A stretch of DNA of 64,000 nucleotides from Kitagawia praeruptora (lineage: Eukaryota > Streptophyta > Magnoliopsida > Apiales > Apiaceae). The stretch is taken from assembly GCA_037693485.1 (NCBI GenBank), contig CM075344.1, positions 39,900,501 through 39,964,500 on the forward strand. Direction: 5' to 3'. Below, in pieces: positions 47,061 to 58,066 of this stretch. The notes under the pieces were generated by a model, which saw nothing but the letters and a program-made list of their open reading frames with translations, was not told the origin of the DNA and ran no database searches. Each line of letters starts with the position of its first letter. Position 1 is the first letter of the stretch. Made by a program: the position numbers and the translations under genes.

Positions 47061-47726
47061 ATTAAGTGTAAAATTACTTTCTTTTCAATATACCATAATT
47101 AAATATTATTAACTTAATTTAACTAATTATTAATAAGATTACTTTCTTTTATTTAAGTAAATATTAAAATTTTTTGTAAAATATTTAGTAAATTTTTAAC
47201 AAGATTTTAAATAAGAACACTTAAGAAAATCATTCAGTGTAAAAGTTATGAAAATTTAAATCAGTTATGGAATGCTTTACATCAGGCGATACAATACTTC
47301 CTAAAATAATAAAACAAGAATCGCCAACAAATGATCAGATATGGAATGCTTTACATCAAGCGATACAATACTTCCTTAAATAAAACAAGAATAAAATGAT
47401 GTAAAGATTGTATAACAAAATACTTTTTTTTATAAGAAGCAATAGATTAATAGGCCTCATTAGAGTACAACAGGAAACGTGTGCTTACTGCACCTACAAA
47501 CAAACTGACTAGATGTAAACCCTATCAGATTGAGCACCTTTCTTATTTTACAAGCGACTATGACTACATACACAATAGGCGAAATTAAACAACAATTCTC
47601 TTCTCTGAGCTAACCATGTGGCATGTGTCCTCCTCAATCACATTCCACCATATCTATCTTCACAACTTATACAAACTTGTTTCTCTAGCTCCACCTTCCA
47701 CAAATCATCACTCCAGCTCAAGTACC
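47061..47726. other. Intergenic DNA with a short tandem pair
   Basis: A roughly 72-base unit containing TATGGAATGCTTTACATCA occurs at about 47268 and 47340. The rest shows no gene. Confidence 0.5.
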
Positions 47727-48002
47727 TTAACTCTGAACATGTACATCCAACTTTCGCAACATCCACGCCATGAAGATGTACATTAAACTTTCACAACATC
47801 CACGCCAGGAAGACATGCGTATATCAAGATTAAGATCAGTTGGAATTCGGATGAAACACGGTGGAAGTTCCAAACCAGCCTTCTCACACAGATCAATCAA
47901 TATGGGCAACGCAAGTTTATCATTCATAGTTATCCAAAATGCAAAAACCTCAAGTGCAGGGTCAATAAATAAAACTCCCCCGTTCTCATTAGTTTCACTC
48001 AC
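47727..48002 (-). pseudogene. Unidentified coding-like fragment
   Basis: An open minus-strand frame of about 90 codons without an ATG start (GTG at 48002). It includes FIDPALEVFAFWITMNDK and a CEKAGLELPPCF stretch. Composition looks like a real exon, but I do not recognise the family. Near its end a unit of about 33 bases (ATGTACAT...CAACATCCACGCCA) is duplicated, so the tail is altered. It lies 0.27 kb from a PDZ exon on the same strand and may belong to the same captured gene. Confidence 0.35.
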
Positions 48003-48267
48003 AGACCCACAATTCGCCCATATAAAGATTCAAGAACGACACTAACTGATCTTCATTCACGCAAACACAATGCGTCCTGTAGAAAGCGACCCATAAACCA
48101 TGATATCAGGAGTCTTTTCGGGACAACAGGGATTCAATTCATCAAATAATTACAGCACTTAGTGTCGGGGTTTACTACCAAAATCCAAAAAGACCACATC
48201 AAACAAATGTTCTAATGACTAAAACTCTGTTTAGAAATAGTTGCACTACACAATTCACATATAATAC

Positions 48268-48360
48268 CTCAGAAGCAGAAGATACACCATGTTTGCTCAA
48301 AGCAATGACCGAGTCTCCGGGACGCACTCCAACTTTATCAGCAGGCGATCCTTCACATAC
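48268..48360 (-). pseudogene. PDZ-domain exon of a Deg/HtrA-like protease
   Basis: A 93-base exon bounded by AG (TATGCACAG) and GT (GAG then GTATTATATG) splice signals on the minus strand. It encodes 31 residues, including EGSPADKVGVRPGDSVIAL. The pattern GSPA...G.RPGD.VI is the core of PDZ domains in Deg/HtrA proteases such as the plant Do-like 14 group. No protease domain exon was found nearby, so this is an isolated fragment. Confidence 0.6.
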
Positions 48361-48950
48361 CTGTGCATAAATAAGTTTTTTTCAAAACTCATAACAAACT
48401 GATACCAAAAGTTGAACATCATAAGAGAATCCCAAATCCGTAACAGGATCATAACTCACAAAACCAGACTCTAATAAAACAGCATGAACCGCAATCACCA
48501 ATAGCCTATGATGAGTACCACACATAAACACACAAAACCGTATCTTTGTTTTGTACATAAAACATTTAACCTATAACGATAACCATAACCATTTAGAACA
48601 CACAGAATCCGTTGTAGAACACATAAAAGAATCTTTGTATATCAAAATCCGTTGTAGAACACACAGAATCAAACTCCGTTTAGAGCACTCAGAATCCGTT
48701 GTAGGACACATAAAAGAATCTTTATATATCAAAATCCATTGTAGAACACACAGAATCAAACATTTAACCTATAACGATAACTATAACCATTATAAAAATT
48801 TTCCGGTTCCTTACTCATTCATTGTTACAGTGTTTTCCTCCATTTTTCCTTTCTGGGATATATAACAGAATCTTCATGTATATCAAAATACGTAGTAGAA
48901 CACACAGAAAGAAACTTTTAACCTATAACGATATCCATCACAATTATTAA
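48361..48950. repeat. Intron-like sequence and short interspersed direct repeats
   Basis: From about 48580 to 48920 phrases such as ATAAAAGAATCTTTGTATAT and GTTGTAGAACACACAGAATC recur three or four times. No gene is recognised. Confidence 0.6.
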
Positions 48951-49338
48951 AAAATTATGGTTCCTTACTCATTCATTGTTGCAGCCTTCTCTTCCATTTT
49001 TTCTTTCTTGGAAGTTTTTTAAGGTGTTAACATATACGTGTTTGTAACGTATAATATAAATTATATCAGTATTTCCATATTGAATTATGATATGAAGAAT
49101 CATTACTGAACAAAATCAAGAATTGTGTCGATCTAAAATCTGATCATATATGTTTCCATAATTATAAGATTCGGCTAAATATTCTGATTAATTAGTCCAT
49201 AGTTTGTCCATATATTTCAATATAATAACAGATTTACCATTGGAATATCTTATTTTTTATTATTAATATTCGATAATAATCTATGGTGTTAGATTGGGTC
49301 TCTTGGTTCTCCAGATAGGGAGGTTCTCCCTTGAACTC

Positions 49339-49341
<3 letters not shown>
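48951..49341. other. AT-rich spacer up to the candidate right terminus
   Basis: No gene. Ends with the inverted-repeat-like GGGTCTCTTGGTTCTCC and GGAGGTTCTCCCTT. Confidence 0.4.

Positions 49342-49380
<39 letters not shown>
49342..49380. repeat. (TA)n microsatellite
   Basis: About 19 TA units abutting the candidate TIR end. Confidence 0.95.
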
Positions 49381-49383
<3 letters not shown>

Positions 49384-49600
49384 CATATGTTACATAATGA
49401 CATTGTTCCATTGTTCGATTTAAAGGAACTATATTTCATATACGTTGGTACAAATATTAACTTGAAGGATTTTTTTTGTTGGTAATAATTTGATAACATT
49501 AATATACAATGGATTAGATTTGAATATTTTTCAATAAAAAAATATATGGAGAAAATAGTAATTACACATATAAACAATATTAATAATAGAGTATTTGATA
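49381..49600. other. AT-rich spacer
   Basis: Short AT-rich stretch before Tat element 2; nothing recognised. Confidence 0.4.
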
Positions 49601-50122
49601 TGGGTTAAAAATAAGCCCTGAAAACATATTTAATGTGGCATTAATTAGGCCCAATATGGTCAAAACGTGGGGCCCATTAAATGGGCCCAAACCCTATTTA
49701 TAATATTAATTTCGTAATTAATATTAAGGGTAATAACCAGCTCAGCAATAAGAGTCAAATAAGGATATTATTCCTGCCTGACTTAGCCTCCAAGGCACCT
49801 ACTTCAACAAGGAAACTGATTCCTACAAGGAAGGAGTCTAGAACCTTCCTCAAGGCGGTGACTTGCCCACCAAGTCACCTAATTCTACCACGATTCTAGG
49901 GCTTCTCAGCCTATATAAAGTAATAAAGGGTCTGACCCCTCATTCTCAGAACTACGTTTTTGGCTTGATCTTTGATACGCATCAAAGTACGTAGGCATCT
50001 TGTGAAGGCAGATTCAGCCACGAGAACGAGAGCAGCCATTAAAGCATGAAGCTCACGCACCCTAGCATTAAATACAACAAACCCTAGCCGCAATCTAATA
50101 ACCTAGTTTTTATTCCACAACA
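49601..50122 (+). repeat. 5' LTR of Tat element 2
   Basis: Starts TGGGTTAAAAATAAGCCCTG and ends TATTCCACAACA. Homologous in inverse to the LTRs of Tat element 1, but diverged. TATA box TATATAAA at 49912-49919. Confidence 0.85.
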
Positions 50123-50123
50123 T

Positions 50124-50141
50124 TTGGCACCGTCTGTGGGA
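50124..50141 (+). promoter_or_regulatory. Primer-binding site of Tat element 2
   Basis: TTGGCACCGTCTGTGGGA, directly after the LTR, as in Tat element 1. Confidence 0.75.
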
Positions 50142-50155
50142 ATCCAACATCAACC

Positions 50156-52078
50156 ATGGTGACCACGCGAAGAACACCACCAACTACTACCGAGGCTTTA
50201 CCCCTCAGCTCTACTCCGCCTGTCACCGAGCAGGTACCCCAAACAATAGGGGCGATCACTCAAACTCAAGCTTCTCAAACTCAGGTTTCTCACCCTCCAG
50301 GGACGAATCCCCATGCCGAGAGAACGGTACCCATGGTCGTCTACCCAAGTCAAGAAACCAGCTCTCTCCAGATGCTGGTTTCCCCTCTAGTTAATCCCAA
50401 TCGCCCGTTACCACCAGGGGTACAGATTCATACTACGGATCTCCCCATGAATACCAACCCGATGTATGGTCTGCCTAATTATCCCCCAACTACTCAAGGT
50501 CCTGGACCCAGTGGCCATGCCTTGTAGATCCGAGATCGAGAGTATGACGACTACTCTGGTCCCTATACCGATGACTCGTCATCTGATGACGATGATCGAG
50601 ATGAAGCCCCGAGGAGGCGACGTGTTAGTAGAGAACCTCGAAGGAGAACTTAAACCATCCATGATGGACCTCCTTTGACAGCTGCTGAGAGAATCAAGGC
50701 TCATGAAGCCGAGATTTTAAGGATAAAGGAAGATATTGCAAGAGAACAAGCTAGATCGAATCAAACTCAACCTCCTCCAACCTCAGGACCGATTCCCATT
50801 ATAGACTTAGAAAGGTCTTCGAGAAGGCAAAGAAGGGCTGACGTCCCAACAGGAAGAAAAGCAAGGGTGGAAACCCCCAAGAGCAACCCCAAGGATCTGA
50901 TGCCGCTTGAGGATCCTGATGATCCCACACCCCCGTTTACCGAGGAGGTAATGAATGCTCACATCTCTAGGAAGTTCAAGATGCCGACAATCAAGGCTTA
51001 TGATAGAACAGGTGATCCCGCAAATCATGTCAGGACGTTCTCAAATGCACTGCTGTTGTAGCCTGCAAGTGACGCCTTGAAGTGTAGGGCGTTCCCTCAA
51101 ACTCTATCGGGCATGGATCAAAGATGGTATAGCCGCCTACCTGCGAATTCAATTGGCTCTTTTAAGGAACTGAGCGCCGCTTTTGTTATCCAGTTCATCA
51201 TCGGGAGAGTTCATGAAAAAAGTTCCGCATCTCTCACGTACGTGGTGCAAGGGAACAATGAAAACTTGAGAGACTACCTCAAGAGGTTCACTAAGGAGAC
51301 ATTGAACATCACTGACTTGGAAAACAAGGTGGCCATGGTAGCCTTAGAACATGGAACTACTGATGAATTCTTTAAAAGGTCATTGGCAAAGCATCCTCCT
51401 GAGAACATGGCCGAGCTTCAACGAAGAGCTGACAAGTATATCAAAGCTGAGGATAGTATGAAGAAAGAAGCCGTCGGAGGTAATGACAAGGGTAACAACG
51501 ACTCCAAGAAGCGAAAGCAAGACCATGAGTATGATGACCAGGAGTATGATGCTAGGGACAAGTATCCCCGAACTAGCGAGGACTCCGACTATGCCCCTAA
51601 GAAGAACCAAGGACTGAGGTTCACTGAGTATGCAAGGTTGAATACTCCTAGGAGTCGAATCTTGTTGGACATTGAGAAGGATAAGGATTTCCGATGGCCG
51701 AAGCCACTCAGGGGTGATCCCACAAAGAGAAATAAGAATCAGTATTGCAGATTCCACAGAGATGTGGGGCATGACACTGATGATTGCAAGCAACTCAAAG
51801 ATGAGATCGAGTTTTTGATTCGTAGAGGGAAACTGAGCCACTTCACTAAGGGTGACGACCGTGGCAATCAGAGAAGAGAGTATGATAGGAGGGATGATTA
51901 TCAAGATCGCAACCCACAACCCCGAGGGCCAATAATCAACATGATCTCAGGAGGCCCGACTGCGGCCGGCACAACAAGGAATTCTCGGAAGGCTTATACT
52001 AGAGAAGTGATGCTCATCGTAGAAGAGGCCCCGAAGCATGCAAAAACTGAAGTATTGGTTGGTTTTGATGACTAAGAC
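50156..52078 (+). pseudogene. Tat element 2 Gag
   Basis: Starts MVTTRRTPPTTTEALP at 50156 and keeps one frame to the protease. Stops are at 50525 (TAG), about 50650 (TAA), 51059 (TAG) and 52073 (TAA). By comparison with element 1 the first three were CAA or CAG. The gag domain is intact in sequence (QRWYSRLPANSIGSFKEL, FTKETLNITDLENK), followed by the CRFHRDVGHDTDDC motif and a basic Arg/Asp-rich tail. Confidence 0.9.
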
Positions 52079-52610
52079 TTGGAAAGGGTGAAGTTCCCCC
52101 ATGACGACCCGTTGGTCATAACTTCTGTGATTGGTAACTCAGAGGTGAAGCGAGTCTTGATAGACAATGGAGCTTCCGTTGACATTCTATTTCATGATGC
52201 ATTTGTGAAGATGGGGTACAGTGATTCTCAGTTGACCCCAAATAACATGCATATATATGGATTTAATGGAGTAGAATCCAAAGTTGAAGGGACTATTCAG
52301 TTGCCTGTAACTATTGGACAAGAGCCCAAGGAGGCCACTCAGATGTTGAACTTCCTGGTAATCAAGGCGGCTTCAACGTACAACGCTATCCTCGGAAGGA
52401 CTGGACTTCATGCATTCAAGGCTGTCGCCTCAACTTATCATATGAAGATCAAGTTCCCGACCAGGAATGGTGTTGGAGAACATAAAGGTGATCAAAAGAT
52501 GGCACGAAGCTGTTATGTAGCCTCGTTAAGGCCTGATGGAGTCGGGGGACAGGTCCTTCCGATTGAAGACATGGATGCCCGTAGTAGTAAAAAACGTCAA
52601 GAAAGGCCGT
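52079..52610 (+). pseudogene. Tat element 2 protease
   Basis: Aspartic protease with intact LIDNGASVDILFHDAF, following Gag in frame after a stop at 52073. Continues through SYVASLRPDGVGG-type sequence homologous to element 1 up to LPIEDMDAR, where the homology switches to the RNase H region. Confidence 0.85.
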
Positions 52611-53324
52611 CAGAAGACATCGCACAGAAGCCTCAGACAGCCATTGAGGCTAAGGCGTTAACTGACTTCGTGGTTGAATGTACCATTGGCAACCAAGAAG
52701 TCGGGGGGCAGGAGGTAATACCCCAAACAGGAAGTGAACCTCAGAATAATAAGGAGGAGACCAGAAGGAGTGGTGGGTGCTCTATTTTGATGGAGCATCA
52801 AAAAAAATATCTGGTGCAGGCCTAGTCTTGTAAAGCCCCGATGGGCTCAAGTTATCCTAGTAGAACTTAGCTTCTTATTTGTCTAGTAGAAGTAGAAATA
52901 AGGTTCATTGAAACTATTGAAGAGCATGTTGCTCCGAGTAGGACGGTAGTACCTTATGTAAGGGTTGAACCCATTTCAAGTTATTAATGCAAGTTTGTTT
53001 TCCATTCATTTATTGTGTGATTTTATTTATGTGCCAAGCACCTGATGAGTGCAAGTTAAGGATGACCAAGTACCGAAAATAAAAGAATACACGAATGGAG
53101 AACAATCAAATGCATAAATAAAGACCCCGAAGGGTCAAGAGTTAGGTTACAACACGACCAAATAAGAGTTTAAGTCCGTGAAGGACCCAGGTTAAAAGAC
53201 GAGCAGAAAAAAGCCACACGTAACAATCAAAGCCATGCAAGGCCGAAGATGTTAAGGACTAGCTACTCTTCAATATGTCTTAAGTACCTTGATTGAGGAT
53301 CCAAGGATGAAGACAAATAGAGAA
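52611..53324 (+). pseudogene. Displaced Tat fragments (RNase H-proximal, post-integrase)
   Basis: About 52611-52850 corresponds to the RT-RNase H linker of element 1 (ALTDFVVECTIGNQEVGG). About 52850-53280 corresponds to the spacer after integrase and the 3' end of the antisense gene (compare 33760-34215). RT, most of RNase H and all of integrase are skipped at these joins. The frame from protease stays open to 52825 by chance or by in-frame deletion. Confidence 0.65.
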
Positions 53325-53721
53325 CAATGATGTATTTGCTTGGACAACGGCTGATATGCCAGGGATTGATCCCCAATTTATAACCCTTCGGTTGAATGTC
53401 GATCCTGAACGGAAGACAATAAAATAGAAGAAGAGGAATTTTGCTCCTCAAAGGCAAGATGTCATTAAGCAAGAAGTTGACAAGCTCTTAGAGGCTGGGT
53501 TTATTGAAGAAATTCAGTTCCCCAAATGGTTGGCTGAGTCTGTGATGGTCGAGAAGGCAAATGGGAAGTGAAGGATGTGCATAGACTTCACTGATTTGAA
53601 TGATGCATGCCCGAAGGACTGTTTCCCCCGGCCAAGGATAGACATGTTGATAATTGCCACAGCTGGACATGAGATGTTGAGCTTCACGGATGGGTTCAGT
53701 AGCAACAATCAGATTAAGATG
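53325..53721 (+). pseudogene. Tat element 2 RT, N-terminal part
   Basis: Encodes the region from VFAWTTADMPGIDP through FTDLNDACPKDCFP to DGFSSNNQIKM, ending exactly where the Athila-like LTR starts. Stops include a TAG where CAG is expected (after KTIK) and a TGA for Trp (after ANGK). The remainder of RT resumes at 61257. Confidence 0.8.
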
Positions 53722-55234
53722 TGATAAGTGGATTTTATATCCACTTGGAACGTTCCATATCGGCTTAAATTGGTGTATTTGGCCTCAAGTTTGTCGTAGT
53801 TTTTATGTGTTTTATTTACTTGTGTAGGTTTCGAGAAATATCGATTATGGTTGAATTTTCCGTTGATTTTGGAGTTGATTATGCTATGGAATGAAGAATG
53901 GTGACTTATTATCAACTATCAAGAGTGTTGCAAGACATTAGAATGAAGACGGGAAGTGAATGCAAAAAGGAACGGAAGAAAACGGACGAGAAACGAGAGA
54001 AATATTGCAGGAAAAATCAGCCTGAACAGCCAAGGCAGCGCAGGCTGCGCTTGAAGCTGCGCAGGCTATGCTCTGGACAGTGGAGGCAGCGCAGGCTGCG
54101 CTCTAGCTGCGCAGGCAGCGCTCCTGCGGGGAGAAAAAGGCTGAAAATCTCTGTTTTGCCCTTATTCGAGTTTTAATAGTATTTTTGGTACCTAAACCTA
54201 TTTCCAATTGTATTCTAGGTTGTTTTTCTTGTTGGGCAAGATATCTAGGCATATATAAACACATCTTAGCCTTGTAAAATTAGATCATCGTTTTATTATT
54301 GTAACATAGAATTGCAAGAGAGAAAAGGAGAAGGAGATTCAACGCTCGTGACAAGCAACGGATCAAGATCTACTTCATCTTTTGTGTTATTTTACTATTA
54401 ATATTATTTCTTCCTTTTATATTTTGTCAATTATCATGTTTTCATCTAATCCCATGGTGACGAAGAGTTTTATTATGAACTAATCGTTGTCGTGGGATCC
54501 TAGTGGATTTATCTATGTAGCTTAGTAGTTTGCATGCCTTAAAGATTTATGTGTGGTGAATTCTTGATATCCTTGTATGGTTGTGCTTATTGAATTTAGG
54601 TGCGTCGCGAACATCTAATATGTTAATCTCTTGCTAAACGAGAGTGGATCTTGAGATTTAGAACTTGCCATGCTAGCATAGGATAGGTTGATGTTTAGTA
54701 TCATGATTTGTGGCATGAATAGAGATATTATGCTACCCTATGTGATCTAAGTGGATAACTTGTGCTTCAACCTTTATGTTTTCAAATTCTATAGAGATAT
54801 AGGGTCTAAACATAATAGGTGCCTACTCATCTTCTATCTCTTTTGTGGATGTATGCGTAGATTGGTACTAGTATACCGAGAGGTAACTTTTACTCTTTTC
54901 GTGTTATTCGATCAGATATCAAAACCATCGCATGTTTTAAGTAAAGGCTGCAACTCTAAGTGAAGTAGATAATGAAACTAGGATTCCATGTTTATTCTCA
55001 TATAAGTAATTCGATTTTTAATTCTTGTTAATTAGTTAATTCTTAGATCTATAATTTGCATCTTAGTTTAATTTAGATAATCAAATCCAATTTTGTTATT
55101 TTTCTTAGCAGTGAATTAAAACCATACATTGTTGCATAGGCATATTTTCTAAGTAAAACTAACTAGATCTCTGTGGAACGAACTTTAATTGTATTACTTG
55201 TGACTACGTGCGCTTGCGTAATTATAGCATAACA
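53722..55234 (+). repeat. Athila-like LTR, left
   Basis: 1513 bases, TGATAAGTGGATTTTATATC to GCATAACA. TATA box TATATAAA at 54252-54259. A GC-rich tract at 54030-54130 repeats GGCAGCGCAGGCTGCGC-type inverted words. Differs from the right LTR at roughly a dozen positions by eye. Confidence 0.95.
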
Positions 55235-55240
55235 AGTTTT

Positions 55241-55259
55241 TGGCACCGCTGCCGGGGAT
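55241..55259 (+). promoter_or_regulatory. tRNA-Asp-type primer-binding site, left
   Basis: TGGCACCGCTGCCGGGGAT, two mismatches to the complement of plant tRNA-Asp (TGGCGCCGTTGCCGGGGAT). Starts six bases after the LTR. Confidence 0.85.
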
Positions 55260-55372
55260 CATCGGTGTTTTATTTTAGTTTATGTGCTTGTCATCAGTGG
55301 TCGTTAGCGTTCACTGACTCGGTTTCTTACTTAGTTTGTTTGTTTCGTGGTGTTTCAGGTACTTAGGGTTGC

Positions 55373-58066
55373 ATGCAAACACGTTCGTAAGCTCGTTTAC
55401 AAAAACTGGCTAAAGACGATCGTGTAGAGAATTTGGAGAATAAGACAGAGGAACTTGAAACTACTGTAGAGATGGGTGATGCAACAGCAGCTAAGGCTTT
55501 GAAGGAGTATTCTCAGCCGAAGATCAATGATATCCAGTCTAGCATTATCATGCCAGCTATTGCAGCTAACACTTTCGAGATCAAGCCGGGCACTATTCAG
55601 ATGCTACAGAATTCGGTTCAGTTTGGGGGTGCTCTTACGGAGGATCCTAACATGCATATTCGGGACTTTATCGAGATCTGTGATACTTTTAAGTTCAATG
55701 GTGTTTCAGATGATGCTATCAAGTTGAGACTTTTCCCATTCTCTCTGAAGGATAAGGCTAAGGGCTGGTTACACTCTCTACCACCTGGTTCCATTACTAC
55801 ATGGGAGGATCTTGCTCAGAAGTTTCTTACTAAGTTCTTCCCTATGGCAAAAACTGCAGCAATGAGGAACCAGCTAACTCAGTTTCAGCAGCACTCTGGA
55901 GAATCTTTATGTGAGGCTTGGGAACGTTATAAGGAGATGCTTCGTAGGTGTCCACATAATGGTATGCCTGACTGGATGGTGATTAATGGTTTCTACAATG
56001 GGTTGGGAGCACAATCTAGACCTTTGCTAGATGCAGCATCAGGTGGAGCTCTGTGGGCAAAGAACTATGATGAAGCTTATGAACTTATTGAGACGATGAC
56101 TGCCAATGAATATCAGAATCCAACCCAGAGGCTTTATCAAGGCAAGGTAGCAGGTTTGTTTGAAGTGGATACAGCTTCAGCTATTGCAGCTCAGTTGAAG
56201 GCTTTGACTATGAAGGTGGATTCTCTTGCAAATTATGGAGTTCAGCAGGTGGCTATTGTTTGTGAGCTATGTGCGGGCGCGCATGAGACGAATCAGTGTG
56301 CTATCTCTTCTGAATCAGCACAGTTCATGAGTAATTTTCAGAGACCTGTTGCACCAGTACCAGCTACTTATCATCCTAGCAACAGGAGTCATCCCAATTT
56401 CAGCTGGAGCAACAATCAAGGAGCTCAACAAACTTATCAGCAGCAGTTTCAGGGACAGCAAGCAAAGCCATTCAATCAAGGCTATCAACAACCTTATGTT
56501 TCAAGGGCACCATATCAACCTCCGGGATTTCAGCAGCAACAGCCCCAGGCTCATACGGGGCAAACTTCTAATGAAAAATTAGAGATGGATGATATGAGGA
56601 TGATGATGAAGAACCTGCAAGCTTCTCAAAAGCTCTTGGAAAATCAGATGGGACAGATCACAAGTGCTTTGTTGAATATGCAACAGGGGACTCTTCCTAG
56701 TGATACGGAGGCAAATCCAGGTAGAAGGGAAAGCAAAGAACAGGTCAATGCAGTTACTTTGAGATCTGGAAAAGTTACGAGTGATCCTAAATCAGCAATT
56801 GAAGAAGATGAAGATGTTCAGAATCAGCAGGTTGAAGAATCTGCAGTGCCAATAATTGAGAAATCTGATTTTGTGGCTGATCAGCTTGATGGTGAGAAGA
56901 GCAAGAAACCTGTTGAAAAGTCTACTCCGGAGCAATCTTCAAAGAATAATCAGATCTATCCACCTCCGCCATATCCTGGACGCTTGCAGAAAAGTCAAGA
57001 GAAACAGTTTCAGAAATTTATGGATGTCTTCAAGAAACTATCCATTAATATTCCTTTTATTGAAGCATTGGAGCCGATGCCGAGATATGCTAAGTTCATG
57101 AAGGATATTTTATCACGGAAGAGAAGGTTGGAAGATTTTGAAACAGTGGCATTAACAGAGGAGTGTAGTGCCGTTCTACAACAGAAGTTGCCACCTAAAC
57201 TGAAAGACCCGGGAAGTTTCACTATTCCATGTACTATTGGCAACCTTTCATTCGGCAAATGTTTATGTGATTTGGGAGCTAGTATTAATCTTATGCCCTT
57301 GTCTTTTTTCAAGCAACTTGGTCTACCGGAGCCGAAACCAACTAACATCTCTTTGCAGTTGGCTGATAGGACGATCACTTATCCGAGGGGTATAGTAGAG
57401 GATGTTTTGGTAAAAGTTGATAAGTTCATCTTCCCAGCTGATTTTGTGATTCTAGATTTCGAAGAAGACAAGAAGATTCCCATAATCTTGGGAAGGCCTT
57501 TTCTAGCTACGGGTCGTACTTTGATCGATGTGCAAAAAGGAGAACTTACAATGAGGGTGCAAGATCAGAATGTCACCTTTAATGTGTTCAAGGCCATGAA
57601 ATTTCCAACAGAGGATGAAGAGTGTTACAGTATGGAAATAGTTGATACGGGTCAGAGAAAGTTATTGAGCGAAAAATCTGACATGCATGTGCTAAAGCAT
57701 CCCATCAGTGATTCCATTGACAGTTCTTCGGTTCAAGATCTCTCGAATATCAAGCTCGGAAAACTTTCATCTCATTTGAAGTATGTCCTTCTGAATGATG
57801 AGTTGTTAATTTTTGAAGAGGGTCACGATAATGTGTTAAGAAGGTGGAGCATGGATGATGAGGTAGAGGAGTGTTCTTATCAATCGACTGTGAAGCATAA
57901 GCACCTTAGAGGTGTGAAGAAGAAAAAGAAAAAGTCGATTGGAGGAAGAGTCAAAGTGAAGTTTGATTTAGAAAAGGTGTGGGAAGATAGCAAGAAGGTT
58001 GTCAAACAATGGGTGAATGGTCCTTCTGCTAAAGGCAAGTCAAATGCGATCTTCGAGCCACCATGA
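55373..58066 (+). pseudogene. Athila-like Gag-protease, start codon region broken
   Basis: The natural start is the ATG at 55373 (MQTRS), but codon 6 is TAA (55388-55390). Beyond it the frame is open for the rest of the protein. Counted from the TTG at 55433 (877 residues), a retrotransposon gag domain spans about 85-190 (GWLHSLPPGSITTWEDLAQK). A CCHC knuckle is at 277-289 (CELCAGAHETNQC). A Gln-rich linker is followed by a DUF/proline segment, then aspartic protease with active-site D613 (LCDLGASINLMPL) to about 700 (ILGRPFLATGRTLIDV). The end is Lys-rich and stops at FEPP, without any RT. In autonomous relatives pol would follow the protease, so this terminus is a deletion join. One stop apart, it could be functional if translation began downstream. 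Confidence 0.85.

Larger units (their letters stand above)
40303..49341. mobile_element. Candidate Pack-type TIR element carrying gene fragments
   Basis: The two ends carry imperfect inverted repeats of about 45 bases: left GAGGGAGAACCTTG and TTGGGAGAACTAGGAGA; right, inverted, AAGGGAGAACCTCC and CTGGAGAACCAAGAGA. Both ends abut (TA)n runs, compatible with a duplicated TA-rich target, though low complexity makes this weak. The interior holds a ROH1-like relic, a PDZ exon and a long AT-rich repeat field. No transposase was seen. The two ends could also be two separate elements. Confidence 0.35.

Noticed and set aside
48001..48365. A complete Deg protease gene
   Set aside because: Only one PDZ exon is visible; no trypsin-like catalytic His-Asp-Ser region was found on either strand nearby.
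51380..51919. 179-codon minus-strand frame opposite Gag
   Set aside because: Shadow of the Tat gag coding strand, not conserved in element 1 as a gene.
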